Origin: Falsigemmobacter faecalis
GTDB taxonomy: Bacteria; Pseudomonadota; Alphaproteobacteria; Rhodobacterales; Rhodobacteraceae
Length of the DNA: 64,000 nucleotides
NCBI RefSeq assembly: GCF_003863335.1
Contig: NZ_RRAZ01000015.1
Location: forward strand, 51,292 to 115,291
Direction: 5' to 3'
The notes beneath the pieces were generated by a model. The model was not told where the DNA came from. It made no database searches and saw only the letters and a program-made list of their open reading frames with translations. Made by a program: the position numbers and the translations under genes. The stretch's first letter is position 1. Every line of letters begins with the position of its first letter. This document shows positions 34,229 through 43,702 of the stretch, one piece after another.

Positions 34229-34401
34229 AGCGATGATCCGTTTTATCAAGGTCGCGGAGACTTGGCCCGCCGCACCCGATGCGCAGCCGACGCGGGCCTC
34301 ATACTCCCGCCGGTGCAGCGCGGCAAGTCCCTCGCTTGACCCTGGCCGGGGCGCGCGCCATCCTGCGCTCTGGCGAAGCTGCGCCGAAGGGTCCGGACGA
34401 T

Positions 34402-35538
34402 ATGGAAATTTCACTTGGCGAAGGTGTCAGCGCCATCCCCGCGGCAGAGTGGGACGCCTGTGCAGGCAGCGACAACCCCTTCACCAGCCACCGCTTTCTG
34501 ACCGCGCTGGAGCGCTCGGGCAGTGTGGGGGAGGGCACGGGCTGGCTGCCGCGCCCCATGGTGCTGCGCGAGGCGGGCGAAGTGCTGGCGGTCGCGCCGC
34601 TTTATCTGAAGCTGCACTCGCAGGGGGAATATATCTTCGATCACGCCTGGGCCGATGCCTTTGAGCGCGCGGGGGGCAGCTATTACCCGAAGCTCCAGGT
34701 AGCGGTGCCCTTTACCCCCGCCACAGGGCCGCGCCTTTTGGTGCGTCCGGGGCATGAGGCGCGGGGCCGCGCAGCACTTTTGCAGGGGCTGGAGGCCGTG
34801 GCGGCGCAGAAAGGCTTAAGCTCTGCCCATGTCACTTTCTGCACGCCCGGGGAGGCGCAGTCCGCCCGCGCGCCCTGGCTCAGCCGTATGGGAGAGCAGT
34901 TTCACTGGCAAAACGCCGGATACGGCAGCTACGAGGATTTCCTCGCGCAATTGTCGTCCCGAAAACGCAAAGCCCTGCGCAAAGAGCGCGCCGCCGCCAA
35001 AGATTTTGGCGGCCGCATTCTGCATCTGAGCGGTGCGGATCTGCAGCCGGAGCATTGGGCGGCCTTTTGGGACTTCTATCAGGACACCGGCGCGCGCAAA
35101 TGGGGCCGTCCCTATCTCACCCGGGCGTTCTTTGACGAAATCCACGCCACCATGGCCGATGACATCCTGCTGATTCTGGCCGAGCGCGAGGGGCGTTATG
35201 TGGCGGGGGCGCTGAATTTCATCGGGCGCGACACGCTTTATGGCCGCTACTGGGGCGCGGTTGAGGAGCACCCCTTTTTGCACTTCGAGCTATGCTATCA
35301 TCAGGCCATCGACTTTGCGATTGCGCGCGGCCTCTCGCGGGTTGAGGCCGGTGCCCAGGGCGAGCATAAACTCGCCCGGGGCTATCTGCCGGTGCCGGTC
35401 TGGTCGCTGCATCATCTGCCCGATCAGGGCTTTCGCCGGGCGGTGGCGGCGTATCTGAAGGGCGAAGCCGAGGCCATCTCTGAAGATATCGCCGCGCTGA
35501 CGGATCTCGGGCCCTTCCGGCGCGATCAGCCGATCTGA
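34402..35538 (+). CDS. FemAB-like/GNAT-fold protein (DUF482)
   Basis: A 378-aa protein of the FemAB-like DUF482 family, related to peptidyl- and acyl-transferases. Typical features are the opening AAEWDACAGSDNPFTSHRFL, the central basic helix FLAQLSSRKRKALRKERAAA, KWGRPYLTRAFF, and the C-terminal GAQGEHKLARGYLPVPVWS. The real substrate is unknown. The start at 34402 follows the family; no clear Shine-Dalgarno is seen. Its 3' end overlaps the GNAT gene on the other strand by 13 bp. Divergent from the queuosine transporter. Confidence 0.85.
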   Translation: MEISLGEGVSAIPAAEWDACAGSDNPFTSHRFLTALERSGSVGEGTGWLPRPMVLREAGEVLAVAPLYLKLHSQGEYIFDHAWADAFERAGGSYYPKLQVAVPFTPATGPRLLVRPGHEARGRAALLQGLEAVAAQKGLSSAHVTFCTPGEAQSARAPWLSRMGEQFHWQNAGYGSYEDFLAQLSSRKRKALRKERAAAKDFGGRILHLSGADLQPEHWAAFWDFYQDTGARKWGRPYLTRAFFDEIHATMADDILLILAEREGRYVAGALNFIGRDTLYGRYWGAVEEHPFLHFELCYHQAIDFAIARGLSRVEAGAQGEHKLARGYLPVPVWSLHHLPDQGFRRAVAAYLKGEAEAISEDIAALTDLGPFRRDQPI

Positions 35539-35987
35539 AGCGTCATGAAAACGCTGTTGGGGTCATCGCTATAGCCCTCAAAGGGGCCGCAGTATTGAAA
35601 GCCCGCACGTTCATAAAGCGCGCGCGCCGGGGCAAAGATCCGCTCGGCCCCGGTTTCAAGGCTGAGGCGGCGATAGCCCGCGCCTTCGGCTTCCATCAGC
35701 AGATGCTCCAGCATTTTCTGCGCCAGACCCTCGCCGCGATGCTCGGTCAGCAGATGCATGCTTTTGATCTCGGCATGGCGGGCGTCGATCTCTTTGAACG
35801 CGCCCATGGCGACGGGCTCGCCGTTTTTGCGCATCACATAAAAGCGGATCCCCGGCGCTGCCAGGGCATCGGCGGGCAGCATATGAATGGATTCGGGCGG
35901 CGTTTCAGCATGCATCGCCTCGGTGTGGCGGGTGTGCAGCAGCTTCAGGTCATCCTGAACCGGATGTTCAAGGGCAATGGCGATCAT
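35526..35987 (-). CDS. GNAT-family N-acetyltransferase
   Basis: A 153-aa acetyltransferase. The acetyl-CoA pyrophosphate loop is in MHLLTEHRGEGLAQKMLEHLL (about 74-94, pattern R-G-x-G-x-A), and the C-terminal strand pattern YERAGFQYCGPFEGY is typical for the family. The acceptor is unknown. The start at 35987 has GGAG 9 nt upstream; the longer frame reads through a terminator and is rejected. Tail overlap of 13 bp with the convergent FemAB-like gene. Confidence 0.88.
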   Translation of the reverse strand: MIAIALEHPVQDDLKLLHTRHTEAMHAETPPESIHMLPADALAAPGIRFYVMRKNGEPVAMGAFKEIDARHAEIKSMHLLTEHRGEGLAQKMLEHLLMEAEGAGYRRLSLETGAERIFAPARALYERAGFQYCGPFEGYSDDPNSVFMTLQIG

Positions 35988-36035
35988 GGCGGTTTCTCCC
36001 GTATCCGGCCGCAGTTTAGCAGGCTCAGCGCATAA

Positions 36036-36066
36036 AAAAACACCCGCCACGGGGGCGGGTGTTTTT
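36036..36066 (-). terminator. Terminator of suhB
   Basis: AAAAACACCCGCC (36036-36048) pairs with GGCGGGTGTTTTT (36054-36066) across 5 nt. It is symmetric and lies between suhB and the downstream GNAT gene on the same strand, so it ends suhB and requires a separate GNAT promoter. Confidence 0.9.
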
Positions 36067-36079
36067 GGGCAGATCAGGT

Positions 36080-36874
36080 TCAGTCCTGATTGCGGATGAT
36101 TTTGACCAGCGGGTCGAACATGTCCGAGTTGGCCGCGATGAGCGAGCCTTTCTCCAGGATCTCGTCGCCTTCACGCACCGGAGCGACCATGCCACCGGCT
36201 TCTTTGACGATCAGCAGACCTGCTGCGATGTCCCAGGCGTTCAGCGAACGCTCCCAGTACCCCTCGTAGCGGCCGGCGGCCACATAAGCGAGGTCGAGGG
36301 CGGCCGAGCCAAAGCGGCGCACACCGGCACAGACCGGCATCAGACGTGCCAGATCCTGCAGGGTCGCCGGAAGCGGGCCAACGCCGCCAAAAGGCACGCC
36401 GGTCGCGAAGATCGATTCGATCATCTTGCTGCGGCCCGAAACGCGGATACGGCGGGTGTCGTTCAGCCAGGCACCAGCGCCTTTTTCAGCGACGAACATC
36501 TCGTCTTTTGCCGGGTCAAAGACCACAGCCGAGACGATCTCGCCTTTATGCTCCAGCGCGATCGAGACCGACCAATGCGGCAGACCGTGCAGGAAGTTGG
36601 TGGTGCCGTCGAGCGGATCAACGATCCAGCGGCGGGTCGGGTCTGCACCGTCCTGGCCGCCGGTCTCTTCGCCGAGCCAGCCATAGGTCGGGCGCGCGCC
36701 CAGCAGTTCTTCCTTGATGATGCGTTCGGCTTCGCGGTCGGCTTTCGACACGAAGTCGCCCGGGCCCTTGGAAGAGACCTGCAGGTTTTCGACTTCGCGG
36801 AAGTCTTTCACGAGCGAACGCCCCGCTTTGCGCGCGGCCTTGATCATCAGGTTGAGATTGGCGCTGCCTTGCAT
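36080..36874 (-). CDS. suhB: Inositol monophosphatase family protein (SuhB)
   Basis: A 264-aa Mg2+-dependent phosphatase. Metal-binding motifs are GWLGEETGG (near 65), WIVDPLDGTTNFLHG (83-97) and the C-terminal WDIAAGLLIVKEAGG. It hydrolyses inositol or related sugar phosphates; E. coli SuhB also binds RNA polymerase during rRNA synthesis, and which role applies here is unknown. Codon use is less extreme than in neighbours, suggesting high expression. The Shine-Dalgarno is AGGAGAC. Confidence 0.95.
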   Translation of the reverse strand: MQGSANLNLMIKAARKAGRSLVKDFREVENLQVSSKGPGDFVSKADREAERIIKEELLGARPTYGWLGEETGGQDGADPTRRWIVDPLDGTTNFLHGLPHWSVSIALEHKGEIVSAVVFDPAKDEMFVAEKGAGAWLNDTRRIRVSGRSKMIESIFATGVPFGGVGPLPATLQDLARLMPVCAGVRRFGSAALDLAYVAAGRYEGYWERSLNAWDIAAGLLIVKEAGGMVAPVREGDEILEKGSLIAANSDMFDPLVKIIRNQD

Positions 36875-36941
36875 GGGCGTCTCCTGTCGGGGGTCAGAGG
36901 GGGGCTATAGGGCGATCAGCCCGGAAATGGAAGGGGGCGGT

Positions 36942-37973
36942 TCAGCGCAGCGGGTCAGAATAATGGTGTTTTCCGCCCCTGGGGTCCGTTACCGACCAGC
37001 CCCCGGGGGTTTTGGTGAAATACTGCGGGTTAATCGGCACTTTCCCGAAGCCGCCGGGAATGTCGAGGATATAGGTCGGAAGTGCGGTGCCCGAGATGCG
37101 ACCGCGCAGCGCAGCCATCAGCGCCATGCCCTCTTCCAGGGTGGTGCGGAAGTGGCCGGCGCCGCGCGCCAGATCGCAGTGATGCAGGTAATAGGGTTTG
37201 ACGCGCAGCCGCAGCAGCGTGCGAAACAGCGCCTCCAGCGCCTCACTGGTGTCATTCACGCCGCGCAGCAGAACCGATTGCGACAGCAGCGGAAAACCCG
37301 CATCCGCCAGGCGTGCAAGGGCTGCGCGCGCCTCGGCGGTCAGCTCCTGCGCGTGATTGGTATGCACCACGATCCAGACCGGCACTTCGCCCTTCAGCAC
37401 GTCGAGCAGCTCTGGTGTGATGCGCTCAGGGGCCACCACCGGCACGCGCGAGTGGATGCGCAGCAGATCGAGCGTGCCAACCCCGCGCAGCTTCTCCAGC
37501 ACCAGCCCCAGACGGCGCGGTGACAGGACCAGCGGATCGCCCCCGGTCAGAATGATTTCGCGAATGGCGGGCGTGGCGCGCAGATAGTCGCAGATGCGCT
37601 CAATCGCTTCCATCGCCAGGGTGCCGCTGTCGCCGACTGATTCGCGGCGAAAGCAGAAGCGGCAATAAACGGCGCAGGTCTGCGTCAGATGCAAAATGGC
37701 GCGGTCCGGATAGCGGTGCGTCAGCCCCGGAACCGGCTCATGGGCGTGATCGCCAATCGGATCGGCCAGATCGCCCTCATGGACCACCAGCTCATCCAAA
37801 CTCGGCACGAACTGCCGTCCGACGCCATCCCCCGGGGCCGCAATCGCGCTGTGCATGGCCGGAGAGATCAGCACGCGGAACTCTGCCGCCACACGCTCAA
37901 GCGGTTCGGACTGCCCGGGGTCAGTCAGCCCCGCGCGGGAGAGCTGCGCAATGCTGCTCAGGGCCTGTGACAT
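36942..37973 (-). CDS. KamA/EpmB-like lysine 2,3-aminomutase (radical SAM)
   Basis: A 343-aa radical-SAM, PLP-dependent protein. The cluster motif is TQTCAVYCRFCFRRE (Cys100, 104, 107); GGDPLVLSPRRLG follows and the PLP-Lys region is near the C-terminus (LDIPGGFGKVPINP). The length matches EpmB (about 342), which makes beta-lysine for elongation factor P, rather than clostridial KamA (about 416). Neither epmA nor efp is adjacent. Divergent from the MFS gene by about 170 bp. Confidence 0.85.
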   Translation of the reverse strand: MSQALSSIAQLSRAGLTDPGQSEPLERVAAEFRVLISPAMHSAIAAPGDGVGRQFVPSLDELVVHEGDLADPIGDHAHEPVPGLTHRYPDRAILHLTQTCAVYCRFCFRRESVGDSGTLAMEAIERICDYLRATPAIREIILTGGDPLVLSPRRLGLVLEKLRGVGTLDLLRIHSRVPVVAPERITPELLDVLKGEVPVWIVVHTNHAQELTAEARAALARLADAGFPLLSQSVLLRGVNDTSEALEALFRTLLRLRVKPYYLHHCDLARGAGHFRTTLEEGMALMAALRGRISGTALPTYILDIPGGFGKVPINPQYFTKTPGGWSVTDPRGGKHHYSDPLR

Positions 37974-38139
37974 GGGAAACTCCGGGGGGCGGGGGCGCGG
38001 CAGGTGAAGGCGCTGATGTAGGGCGTGGCGCGCGCGCCTGCAAGCGGCGCATTGGCGCCTGTTCTTTGACAGATGCCTTTGGCGCTGGACCTTTGGCGCA
38101 GACCAGGGTCACCTGAGCCTGTTCCACAAGACGGTTGCC

Positions 38140-39366
38140 ATGCGCCTGCTGATTTCTTTTGCCGCCATTTTCGTCTCTGTCATTCTGATGCAGCTGGGCT
38201 CGGGCGGAGTGGTGCCGCTCGATGCGCTCTCGGGGGTCGAGCTGGGCTTTTCGGCCTCGGCCATCGGTCTGATCGGCTCGGCGCATTTCTTAGGCTTTCT
38301 GATCGGCTGCTGGTGGACGCCGCGTCTGATGGGCGAGGTGGGGCATTCGCGGGCCTTTGCGGCGCTGACGGCGGCGGGCACCATCGGCATTCTGGCGCAT
38401 ATGATGGTCACCGATCCCATCGCCTGGGGGATCTTCCGTATGGCGACCGGCCTGTCCGCGGCGGGCTGCTATACGATCATTGAGGCCTGGCTTCAGGGCA
38501 AGCTGACCAATGCGAACCGCGGCAGCGCCATGGGGGTCTATCGGATCGTCGATATCGGCGGCAGTCTGGCGGCGCAGATGATGATCGGCTTTCTGGCACC
38601 TGCGAGCTATTTTTCCTATAATCTGCTGGCACTTCTGGCCTGTGCCGCGCTTTTCCCGCTGGTGCTGACCAAGGCAGAGGCCCCGAAGTCGAGCCTTGCG
38701 CCGCGGCTGCGGCCCATCCTGGCGTGGCAACGCTCTCCGCTGGGCGCGGTGGGGGTGGTGGTCTCAGGCGTCACCGGCGGGGCCTTCCGCATGGTGGGCC
38801 CGCTTTACGGGGTCGCCGTGGGGCTTGATCCCAAACAGATCGGGGCGTTTCTCTCGGCCTATGTCATCGGTGGCGCGGTGGCGCAGTTTCCGATGGGCTG
38901 GCTGTCGGATAAATACGACCGCCGGACGGTTCTCGCCTGGCTTTCGGCGGGGTCGGTTGTGGCCTGCGTCTTTACGGTCTTCGCTCAGGATTTCGGCCTC
39001 TGGGCGGTCTTTACGGGGGCCACGCTCTTTGGCCTGACGACCATGCCGCTTTATTCGATCTCAGCGGCCCATGCGAATGACTTTTCCAACGACGATGAGC
39101 GGGTGGAACTCTCGGCAGCGCTGCTGTTCCTCTATGCCATTGGCGCGATTGCCAGCCCGGTCGTTGCCTCTGCACTGATGGAGCGCTTCGGCCCCGGCGG
39201 CATGTTTGCGCTGATCGCAGCGGCGCATTTTGCCCTGCTGGTCTTTGGTCTGATGCGGATGCGGGTCGGGCGGCAGCCGGAGCATCCGACGGCCTGGACC
39301 TATCGGCCCAAGACCTCGTTTCTCTTCGGGCGGCTGATGCGCAAGCCGCGCCGCCCGGAGGAATAG
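38140..39366 (+). CDS. MFS transporter (YcaD-like)
   Basis: A 408-aa transporter with 12 hydrophobic segments. The inter-helix motif between TM2 and TM3 is GCWWTPRLMGEVGHSRAF, and the second half has the matching MGWLSDKYDRRTVLAW. It resembles the YcaD group of the major facilitator superfamily; no substrate can be inferred. The C-terminus is cytoplasmic and basic (LMRKPRRPEE). Convergent with mlaF, 3 bp apart. No Shine-Dalgarno is obvious. Confidence 0.85.
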   Translation: MRLLISFAAIFVSVILMQLGSGGVVPLDALSGVELGFSASAIGLIGSAHFLGFLIGCWWTPRLMGEVGHSRAFAALTAAGTIGILAHMMVTDPIAWGIFRMATGLSAAGCYTIIEAWLQGKLTNANRGSAMGVYRIVDIGGSLAAQMMIGFLAPASYFSYNLLALLACAALFPLVLTKAEAPKSSLAPRLRPILAWQRSPLGAVGVVVSGVTGGAFRMVGPLYGVAVGLDPKQIGAFLSAYVIGGAVAQFPMGWLSDKYDRRTVLAWLSAGSVVACVFTVFAQDFGLWAVFTGATLFGLTTMPLYSISAAHANDFSNDDERVELSAALLFLYAIGAIASPVVASALMERFGPGGMFALIAAAHFALLVFGLMRMRVGRQPEHPTAWTYRPKTSFLFGRLMRKPRRPEE

Positions 39367-39369
39367 GCC

Positions 39370-40116
39370 TTAACGCAAAGTGGCAATCGGCCCTTCAGGG
39401 CGGCCGTTGATGAACTGATCGACGTAAGGATCGCCCGAGTGGTCGAGATCCGCCACCGGCCCCAGCCATTGCACGCGGCCCTGATAAAGCATGCAGACCT
39501 GATCGGCGATCGCCCGCACCGAGGTCATATCATGGGTGATGGAGATGGCGGTCGCCCCCATCTCGGTCACAAGGCCGCGGATCAGATCATTGATGACGCC
39601 TGACATGATCGGATCAAGGCCCGTCGTCGGCTCATCAAAGAAGATGATCGAGGGGTCCGCCGCAATGGCCCGCGCCAGGCTCACGCGCTTTTGCATGCCG
39701 CCTGACAGCTCTGCCGGGTAAAGATCGGCCACCCGTTCGGGCAGGCCCACACGGCCGAGTTTCTCAATCGCCAGGGCCCGGGCCTCTTCGCGGGGGCGCT
39801 TTTTCGGGCCGCGCAGCAGCCGGAAGGCGACATTCTCCCAGATCTTCAGCGAGTCAAACAGCGCGCCGCCCTGAAACAGCATCCCGAAAGTTTGCAGAAA
39901 ATCGTCCCGGTTGGCAGCTGTCAACTCGGCGCCATCGACCAGAATGCTGCCCTTATCCTGCGGCACCAGGCCCAGAATGGTCTTCAGCAGCACCGATTTC
40001 CCGGTGCCCGATCCGCCGATGACCACAAGGTTCTGCCCTTTGGGCACCTCAAGGCTGACCCCGCGCAGCACGTGGTTTGAGCCAAAGGATTTATGAACGT
40101 CGCGCAGCCGGATCAT
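39370..40116 (-). CDS. mlaF: ABC transporter ATPase, MlaF-like
   Basis: A 248-aa ATPase with Walker A GGSGTGKSVLLK (35-46), signature LSGGMQKRVSLARA and Walker B IIFFDEPTTGLDP, matching the MlaF group of phospholipid-transport ABC systems at the inner membrane. It overlaps mlaE by 4 bp (ATGA). The usual partners mlaD (MCE protein), mlaC and mlaB are not here, so they must be elsewhere or the pair works with an unlinked MCE protein. Confidence 0.9.
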   Translation of the reverse strand: MIRLRDVHKSFGSNHVLRGVSLEVPKGQNLVVIGGSGTGKSVLLKTILGLVPQDKGSILVDGAELTAANRDDFLQTFGMLFQGGALFDSLKIWENVAFRLLRGPKKRPREEARALAIEKLGRVGLPERVADLYPAELSGGMQKRVSLARAIAADPSIIFFDEPTTGLDPIMSGVINDLIRGLVTEMGATAISITHDMTSVRAIADQVCMLYQGRVQWLGPVADLDHSGDPYVDQFINGRPEGPIATLR

Positions 40117-40901
40117 GAGGTAAAGAACACTTCCGTCAGCGCATAATTGGCAGCAAGGATCAGGATCGACGAGGCCACAACCGCCGATTTGGTGGCAGCA
40201 CCCACGCCCTGGGCCCCGCGCCCCGACATCATGCCGTGATAGCAGCCCATCAGCGCCACAATGGCCCCGAAAGCCGCACCTTTGACCAGGCCCGAGCCGA
40301 CATCCCAGGCCTCAAGATAGGTCCAGGTGTTGTAAAGATAGCTGCCCGAATTAAACTCAAGCCGCGTGGTGCCGACCAGCCAGCCGCCCATGATCCCGAT
40401 GATATCGCCCACCGCGACCAGGATCGGCATCGAGACAGTGGCGGCCAGAACACGCGGCACCACCAGATATTTCAGCGGGTTGGTCGACAGCGTGGTCAGC
40501 GCATCGATCTGCTCGGTCACCTTCATGGTGCCGATCTCAGCCGCGATGGAGGAGGACACCCTTGCGGCCACCATCAGCCCGCCCAGAACCGGGCCTAACT
40601 CGCGCACCATGCCGATGGCCACGATGGAAGGGACGGCAAATTCGGCCTGAAACCGCGCGCCGCCCGAGTAGATCTGCAGCGCCAGCGCGCCCCCGGTAAA
40701 GAGCGCGGTCAGCGCCACCACCGGCAGCGACAGCCAGCCGATGGCCAGAAGCTGGCTCAGCAGTTCGCGGCCATAAAACGGCGGCCGCAGGATATGCGAG
40801 ACCACCCGCCCGGTGAAGATCATCACCCGGCCCAGCCCCCCGATCAGATCAAGGGTAAACCGGCCCAGCTGCGCCAGCGGCTGCGTCAGAGCCCGGCTCA
40901 T
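40113..40901 (-). CDS. mlaE: ABC transporter permease, MlaE-like
   Basis: A 262-aa membrane protein with about five helices. Family signatures are [26 protein letters not shown] near 50-75, [28 protein letters not shown] at about 99-126, and [21 protein letters not shown]. MlaE proteins move phospholipids between membranes with MlaF. Translational overlap with alr upstream and mlaF downstream (each ATGA) makes alr-mlaE-mlaF a tight operon. Confidence 0.9.
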   Translation of the reverse strand: MSRALTQPLAQLGRFTLDLIGGLGRVMIFTGRVVSHILRPPFYGRELLSQLLAIGWLSLPVVALTALFTGGALALQIYSGGARFQAEFAVPSIVAIGMVRELGPVLGGLMVAARVSSSIAAEIGTMKVTEQIDALTTLSTNPLKYLVVPRVLAATVSMPILVAVGDIIGIMGGWLVGTTRLEFNSGSYLYNTWTYLEAWDVGSGLVKGAAFGAIVALMGCYHGMMSGRGAQGVGAATKSAVVASSILILAANYALTEVFFTS

Positions 40902-41944
40902 GCCGCGCCGAGGTAGCGCCGCGCGTAGCGGTGCCCAAGCGAGGTCAGGATCTCATAGCCGATGGTGCCGGCCACGCCGCCTAAGGCGTCAACCCCCTGG
41001 TGCGGCCCGAGAATATCAAGCGTCTCAGGCACCTGGTCGAGGTGGCTGACATCGACGGTCATCAGATCCATCGAGACGCGGCCCAGGAGCGGGCAGGGCA
41101 CATCCCCCGCCCAGAGGGTCGCCTTGCCGGAAAGCGCGCGGCTCAGGCCATCGGCGTAACCAGCGGCAATCGTCGCCACACGGGTCGGCTGCGTGGCGCG
41201 AAAGCCCAGCGAATAGCCGACATATTCCCCCGGCTGCACCAGACGGTGCTGAATGACCGGCAGCGACAGCGTGACCACCGGCGAAGCGCCGTCAAAGGGC
41301 AGCCCGCCATAAAGCCCCACACCGGGGCGCGTCACGTCAAAATGATAGTCCGGCCCCAGCAGAATGCCCCCGGTGGCCGCAAGCGAGCGCGCGATGCCCA
41401 GACCATCGGTCAGCGTGTGGAAGGTCTCCAGCTGGTCGCGGTTCAGGGCCGTATCGGGCGCATCGGCACAGGCCAGATGGCTCATCAGCAGGGTCGGGCG
41501 CGCATCGAGCACGATATCGGCGATCGCCGCCCAGTCGTCCGGCTCAAGACCCAGACGGTTCATCCCGGTATCCAGCTGAATGCCGAAAGCATGGCCCGGC
41601 AGGTTCTCAAAATGGCGGGTGACCTGCTCAACGGAGTTCAGCATCGGCGTCAGGCCGAAATCGCGGATCAGCGCGGTATCACCGCTGCAATGCCCGCCGA
41701 GTACATTGACCTCAAAGCCATCGCCCAGTGCCTGACGGACCTGCGCGCCCTCTTCGGCGACGGCGACGAAGAAGCGTCGCGCGCCTGCGCCTGCCAGCGC
41801 CCGGGCGACCGTTCCGGCCCCAAGGCCGTAAGCGTCCGCCTTGACCACAGCAGAGGTCTCAGTGGTTGCAGCAGAAACACGATCCATCGCGCGCCAGTTG
41901 GCGCAGATCGCAGCGAGGTCAATGGAGAGGATACCGGTAGCCAT
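40898..41944 (-). CDS. alr: Alanine racemase
   Basis: Makes D-alanine for peptidoglycan with PLP. The 348-aa length is typical. The PLP lysine is Lys35 in [14 protein letters not shown], the second-domain region with the catalytic Tyr is [12 protein letters not shown], and [14 protein letters not shown] near the C-terminus is a family mark. Coupling to mlaEF is unusual in joining cell-wall precursor and membrane-lipid transport in one mRNA, although it recurs in Rhodobacteraceae as far as I recall. Confidence 0.95.
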   Translation of the reverse strand: MATGILSIDLAAICANWRAMDRVSAATTETSAVVKADAYGLGAGTVARALAGAGARRFFVAVAEEGAQVRQALGDGFEVNVLGGHCSGDTALIRDFGLTPMLNSVEQVTRHFENLPGHAFGIQLDTGMNRLGLEPDDWAAIADIVLDARPTLLMSHLACADAPDTALNRDQLETFHTLTDGLGIARSLAATGGILLGPDYHFDVTRPGVGLYGGLPFDGASPVVTLSLPVIQHRLVQPGEYVGYSLGFRATQPTRVATIAAGYADGLSRALSGKATLWAGDVPCPLLGRVSMDLMTVDVSHLDQVPETLDILGPHQGVDALGGVAGTIGYEILTSLGHRYARRYLGAA

Positions 41945-42352
41945 AGCGCGGTTTTGACACCGCCACCGCGAAGGTCAAGCGCGAAATCAAAAGGCAGCCT
42001 TCCCGCATGGCAGAGCTGCGCCGGGCTGCGCAGTCACAGGGCGGCGGATCGCGGCTGGCGCCGGGGCACGCTCAGCGGACAGACCGGGTCAAAAAGCGAA
42101 GACCGCATGGAACAGAGCCGGGCTGAGCGGGCCGAAGATCCATGTGGCCAGCACCTCGGCCCAAAGGTCGGGAAACCCGGGGAAAGCGGCTGCCTGCATG
42201 CTGCATACTCATCAAACAGAGACCGGCTCGCGCGGTCAGAGGAACAAAGCGCCCGCGTGAGTGAAGGCCTGCCGGGGCGTGCATTGCCGGGCGAAGACCC
42301 ATGATCTCAATGCCCTGGGCCGAAAGGTAACGGGCCGCGGGACGGTGGGTGC
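41945..42352. other. Intergenic region between phaA and alr, no gene seen
   Basis: About 400 bp with scattered short open frames and no ribosome binding sites of note. It should hold the alr promoter; a TTGAC-like patch near 41953 is on the wrong strand, and I find no convincing minus-strand promoter. I see nothing else. Confidence 0.5.
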
Positions 42353-42377
42353 GGGCCGCCCCTCATGGGGGCGGCCC
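42353..42377 (-). terminator. Hairpin after phaA
   Basis: GGGCCGCCCC (42353-42362) pairs with GGGGCGGCCC (42368-42377) across 5 nt, 8 bp past the phaA stop. There is no T-run on the minus strand, so this is a stem-only terminator or 3'-end protector. Confidence 0.6.
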
Positions 42378-42384
42378 TGCAGGA

Positions 42385-43560
42385 TCAGAGGCGCTCAATC
42401 GCCAGGGCAATGCCCTGACCGCCGCCGATGCACATGGTGATCAGCGCGAGTTTGCCGCCCGTGCGCTCCAGCTCATACATCGCCTTGATGGTGATGATCG
42501 CGCCGGTCGCGCCGACCGGATGGCCCAGCGCAATCGCGCCGCCGTTCGGGTTCACCTTTGCGGGATCCAGACCGAGACCGCGCGAGACCGCGAGGGCCTG
42601 AGCCGCGAAAGCCTCGTTTGATTCGATCACGTCGAAATCCGAGACCTTCAGGCCGGTCTTTTCCAGCAGCGCTTTGACCGCCGGGATCGGGCCATTGCCC
42701 ATGCGGGTCGGGTCCACACCGGCATGGGCATAGCCCAGGATGCGCGCCAGCGGCTTCAGACCGGCAGCGGCGGCCGCATCGGCGCGGGCCAGAACCAGCG
42801 CCGCAGCACCATCGTTGATACCCGAGGCATTGCCCGCGGTCACGGTGCCGTCTTTCTGGAAGACCGCCTTCAGACCGCCGAGGCTTTCCATGGTCGAGGC
42901 CTTGGGATGTTCATCCTTCGCAAAGAGCGTCACGCCTTTGCGCGATTTCAGCTCTACCGGGACGATCTGGCTGTCGAAGTGACCGGCTTCAATGGCGGCA
43001 ATCGCGCGGCGCTGGCTTTCCACCGAGAAAGCATCCTGCTCTTCGCGGGTGATATTGCCGTCTTTGGCCTGGTTCTCGGCGGTCACGCCCATATGGCCGG
43101 TGCCGAAGGGGCAATGCAGCGTGGCGGTCAGCATATCCACGGCCTTGCCGTCGCCCATCTTCTGGCCAAAGCGGGCGAAGGGCAGGTTATAGGGCGCGCG
43201 GCTCATGGCCTCAGCGCCACCGGCCAGCGCGAAGTCTGCATCACCCAGCATCAGCGATTGTGCTGCCGAAACAATGGCCTGAACGCCCGAACCGCAGAGG
43301 CGGTTCACGTTCATCGCCGGGGTCTCCTGGGGGATGCCCGCCTCAATGCCGGCAACGCGCGAGAGATACATATCGCGCGGCTCGGTGTTGATGACATGGC
43401 CAAAGACCACATGGCCGATCTTTGCGGCGTCAATCCCGGCGCGTTCAATGGCGGCTTTCGACACCAGGGTCGCAAGCTCACAGGGCGGCGTGTTGGACAG
43501 GCTGCCGCCAAAGCTGCCGATGGCGGTGCGGGCGCCGGAGAGGATGACGATATCAGACAT
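42385..43560 (-). CDS. phaA: Acetyl-CoA acetyltransferase (beta-ketothiolase)
   Basis: Condenses two acetyl-CoA to acetoacetyl-CoA, the first step of polyhydroxybutyrate synthesis, or runs in reverse in degradation. It is 391 aa. The nucleophile is Cys89 in NRLCGSGVQAI, the catalytic His is in GGAIALGHPVGATGA, and the C-terminal Cys is in CIGGGQGIAL. phaB, usually next to it, is not in the window. Two CTGCN3GCAG sites upstream fit PhaR control. The Shine-Dalgarno GAAGG lies 7 nt before the ATG. Confidence 0.93.
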   Translation of the reverse strand: MSDIVILSGARTAIGSFGGSLSNTPPCELATLVSKAAIERAGIDAAKIGHVVFGHVINTEPRDMYLSRVAGIEAGIPQETPAMNVNRLCGSGVQAIVSAAQSLMLGDADFALAGGAEAMSRAPYNLPFARFGQKMGDGKAVDMLTATLHCPFGTGHMGVTAENQAKDGNITREEQDAFSVESQRRAIAAIEAGHFDSQIVPVELKSRKGVTLFAKDEHPKASTMESLGGLKAVFQKDGTVTAGNASGINDGAAALVLARADAAAAAGLKPLARILGYAHAGVDPTRMGNGPIPAVKALLEKTGLKVSDFDVIESNEAFAAQALAVSRGLGLDPAKVNPNGGAIALGHPVGATGAIITIKAMYELERTGGKLALITMCIGGGQGIALAIERL

Positions 43561-43652
43561 GGAATAACCTTCTGTAAAGCGCTGCCAGAAGGGGGTGTCA
43601 GAGGCGGGCTCCTCCCGTTGGCTCTGGCCGGGCCTCCCTCCCTGCTGGACGT

Positions 43653-43681
43653 ATTCCTGCCCATTGCGGATGCCTGGTCAA
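43653..43681 (-). promoter_or_regulatory. Putative phaA promoter
   Basis: On the minus strand TTGACC (43681-43676) and AGGAAT (43658-43653) are separated by 17 bp, giving a start near 43646 and a leader of about 85 nt to the phaA ATG. The -35 is good and the -10 is weak. Confidence 0.4.
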
Positions 43682-43702
43682 GCTCTCCGGTGCGTCGCGA
43701 CG

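Noticed and set aside
34229..34401. Possible preQ1 riboswitch before the queuosine-precursor transporter
   Set aside because: No segment fits the short preQ1-I pseudoknot pattern, and no AT-rich tail is present.
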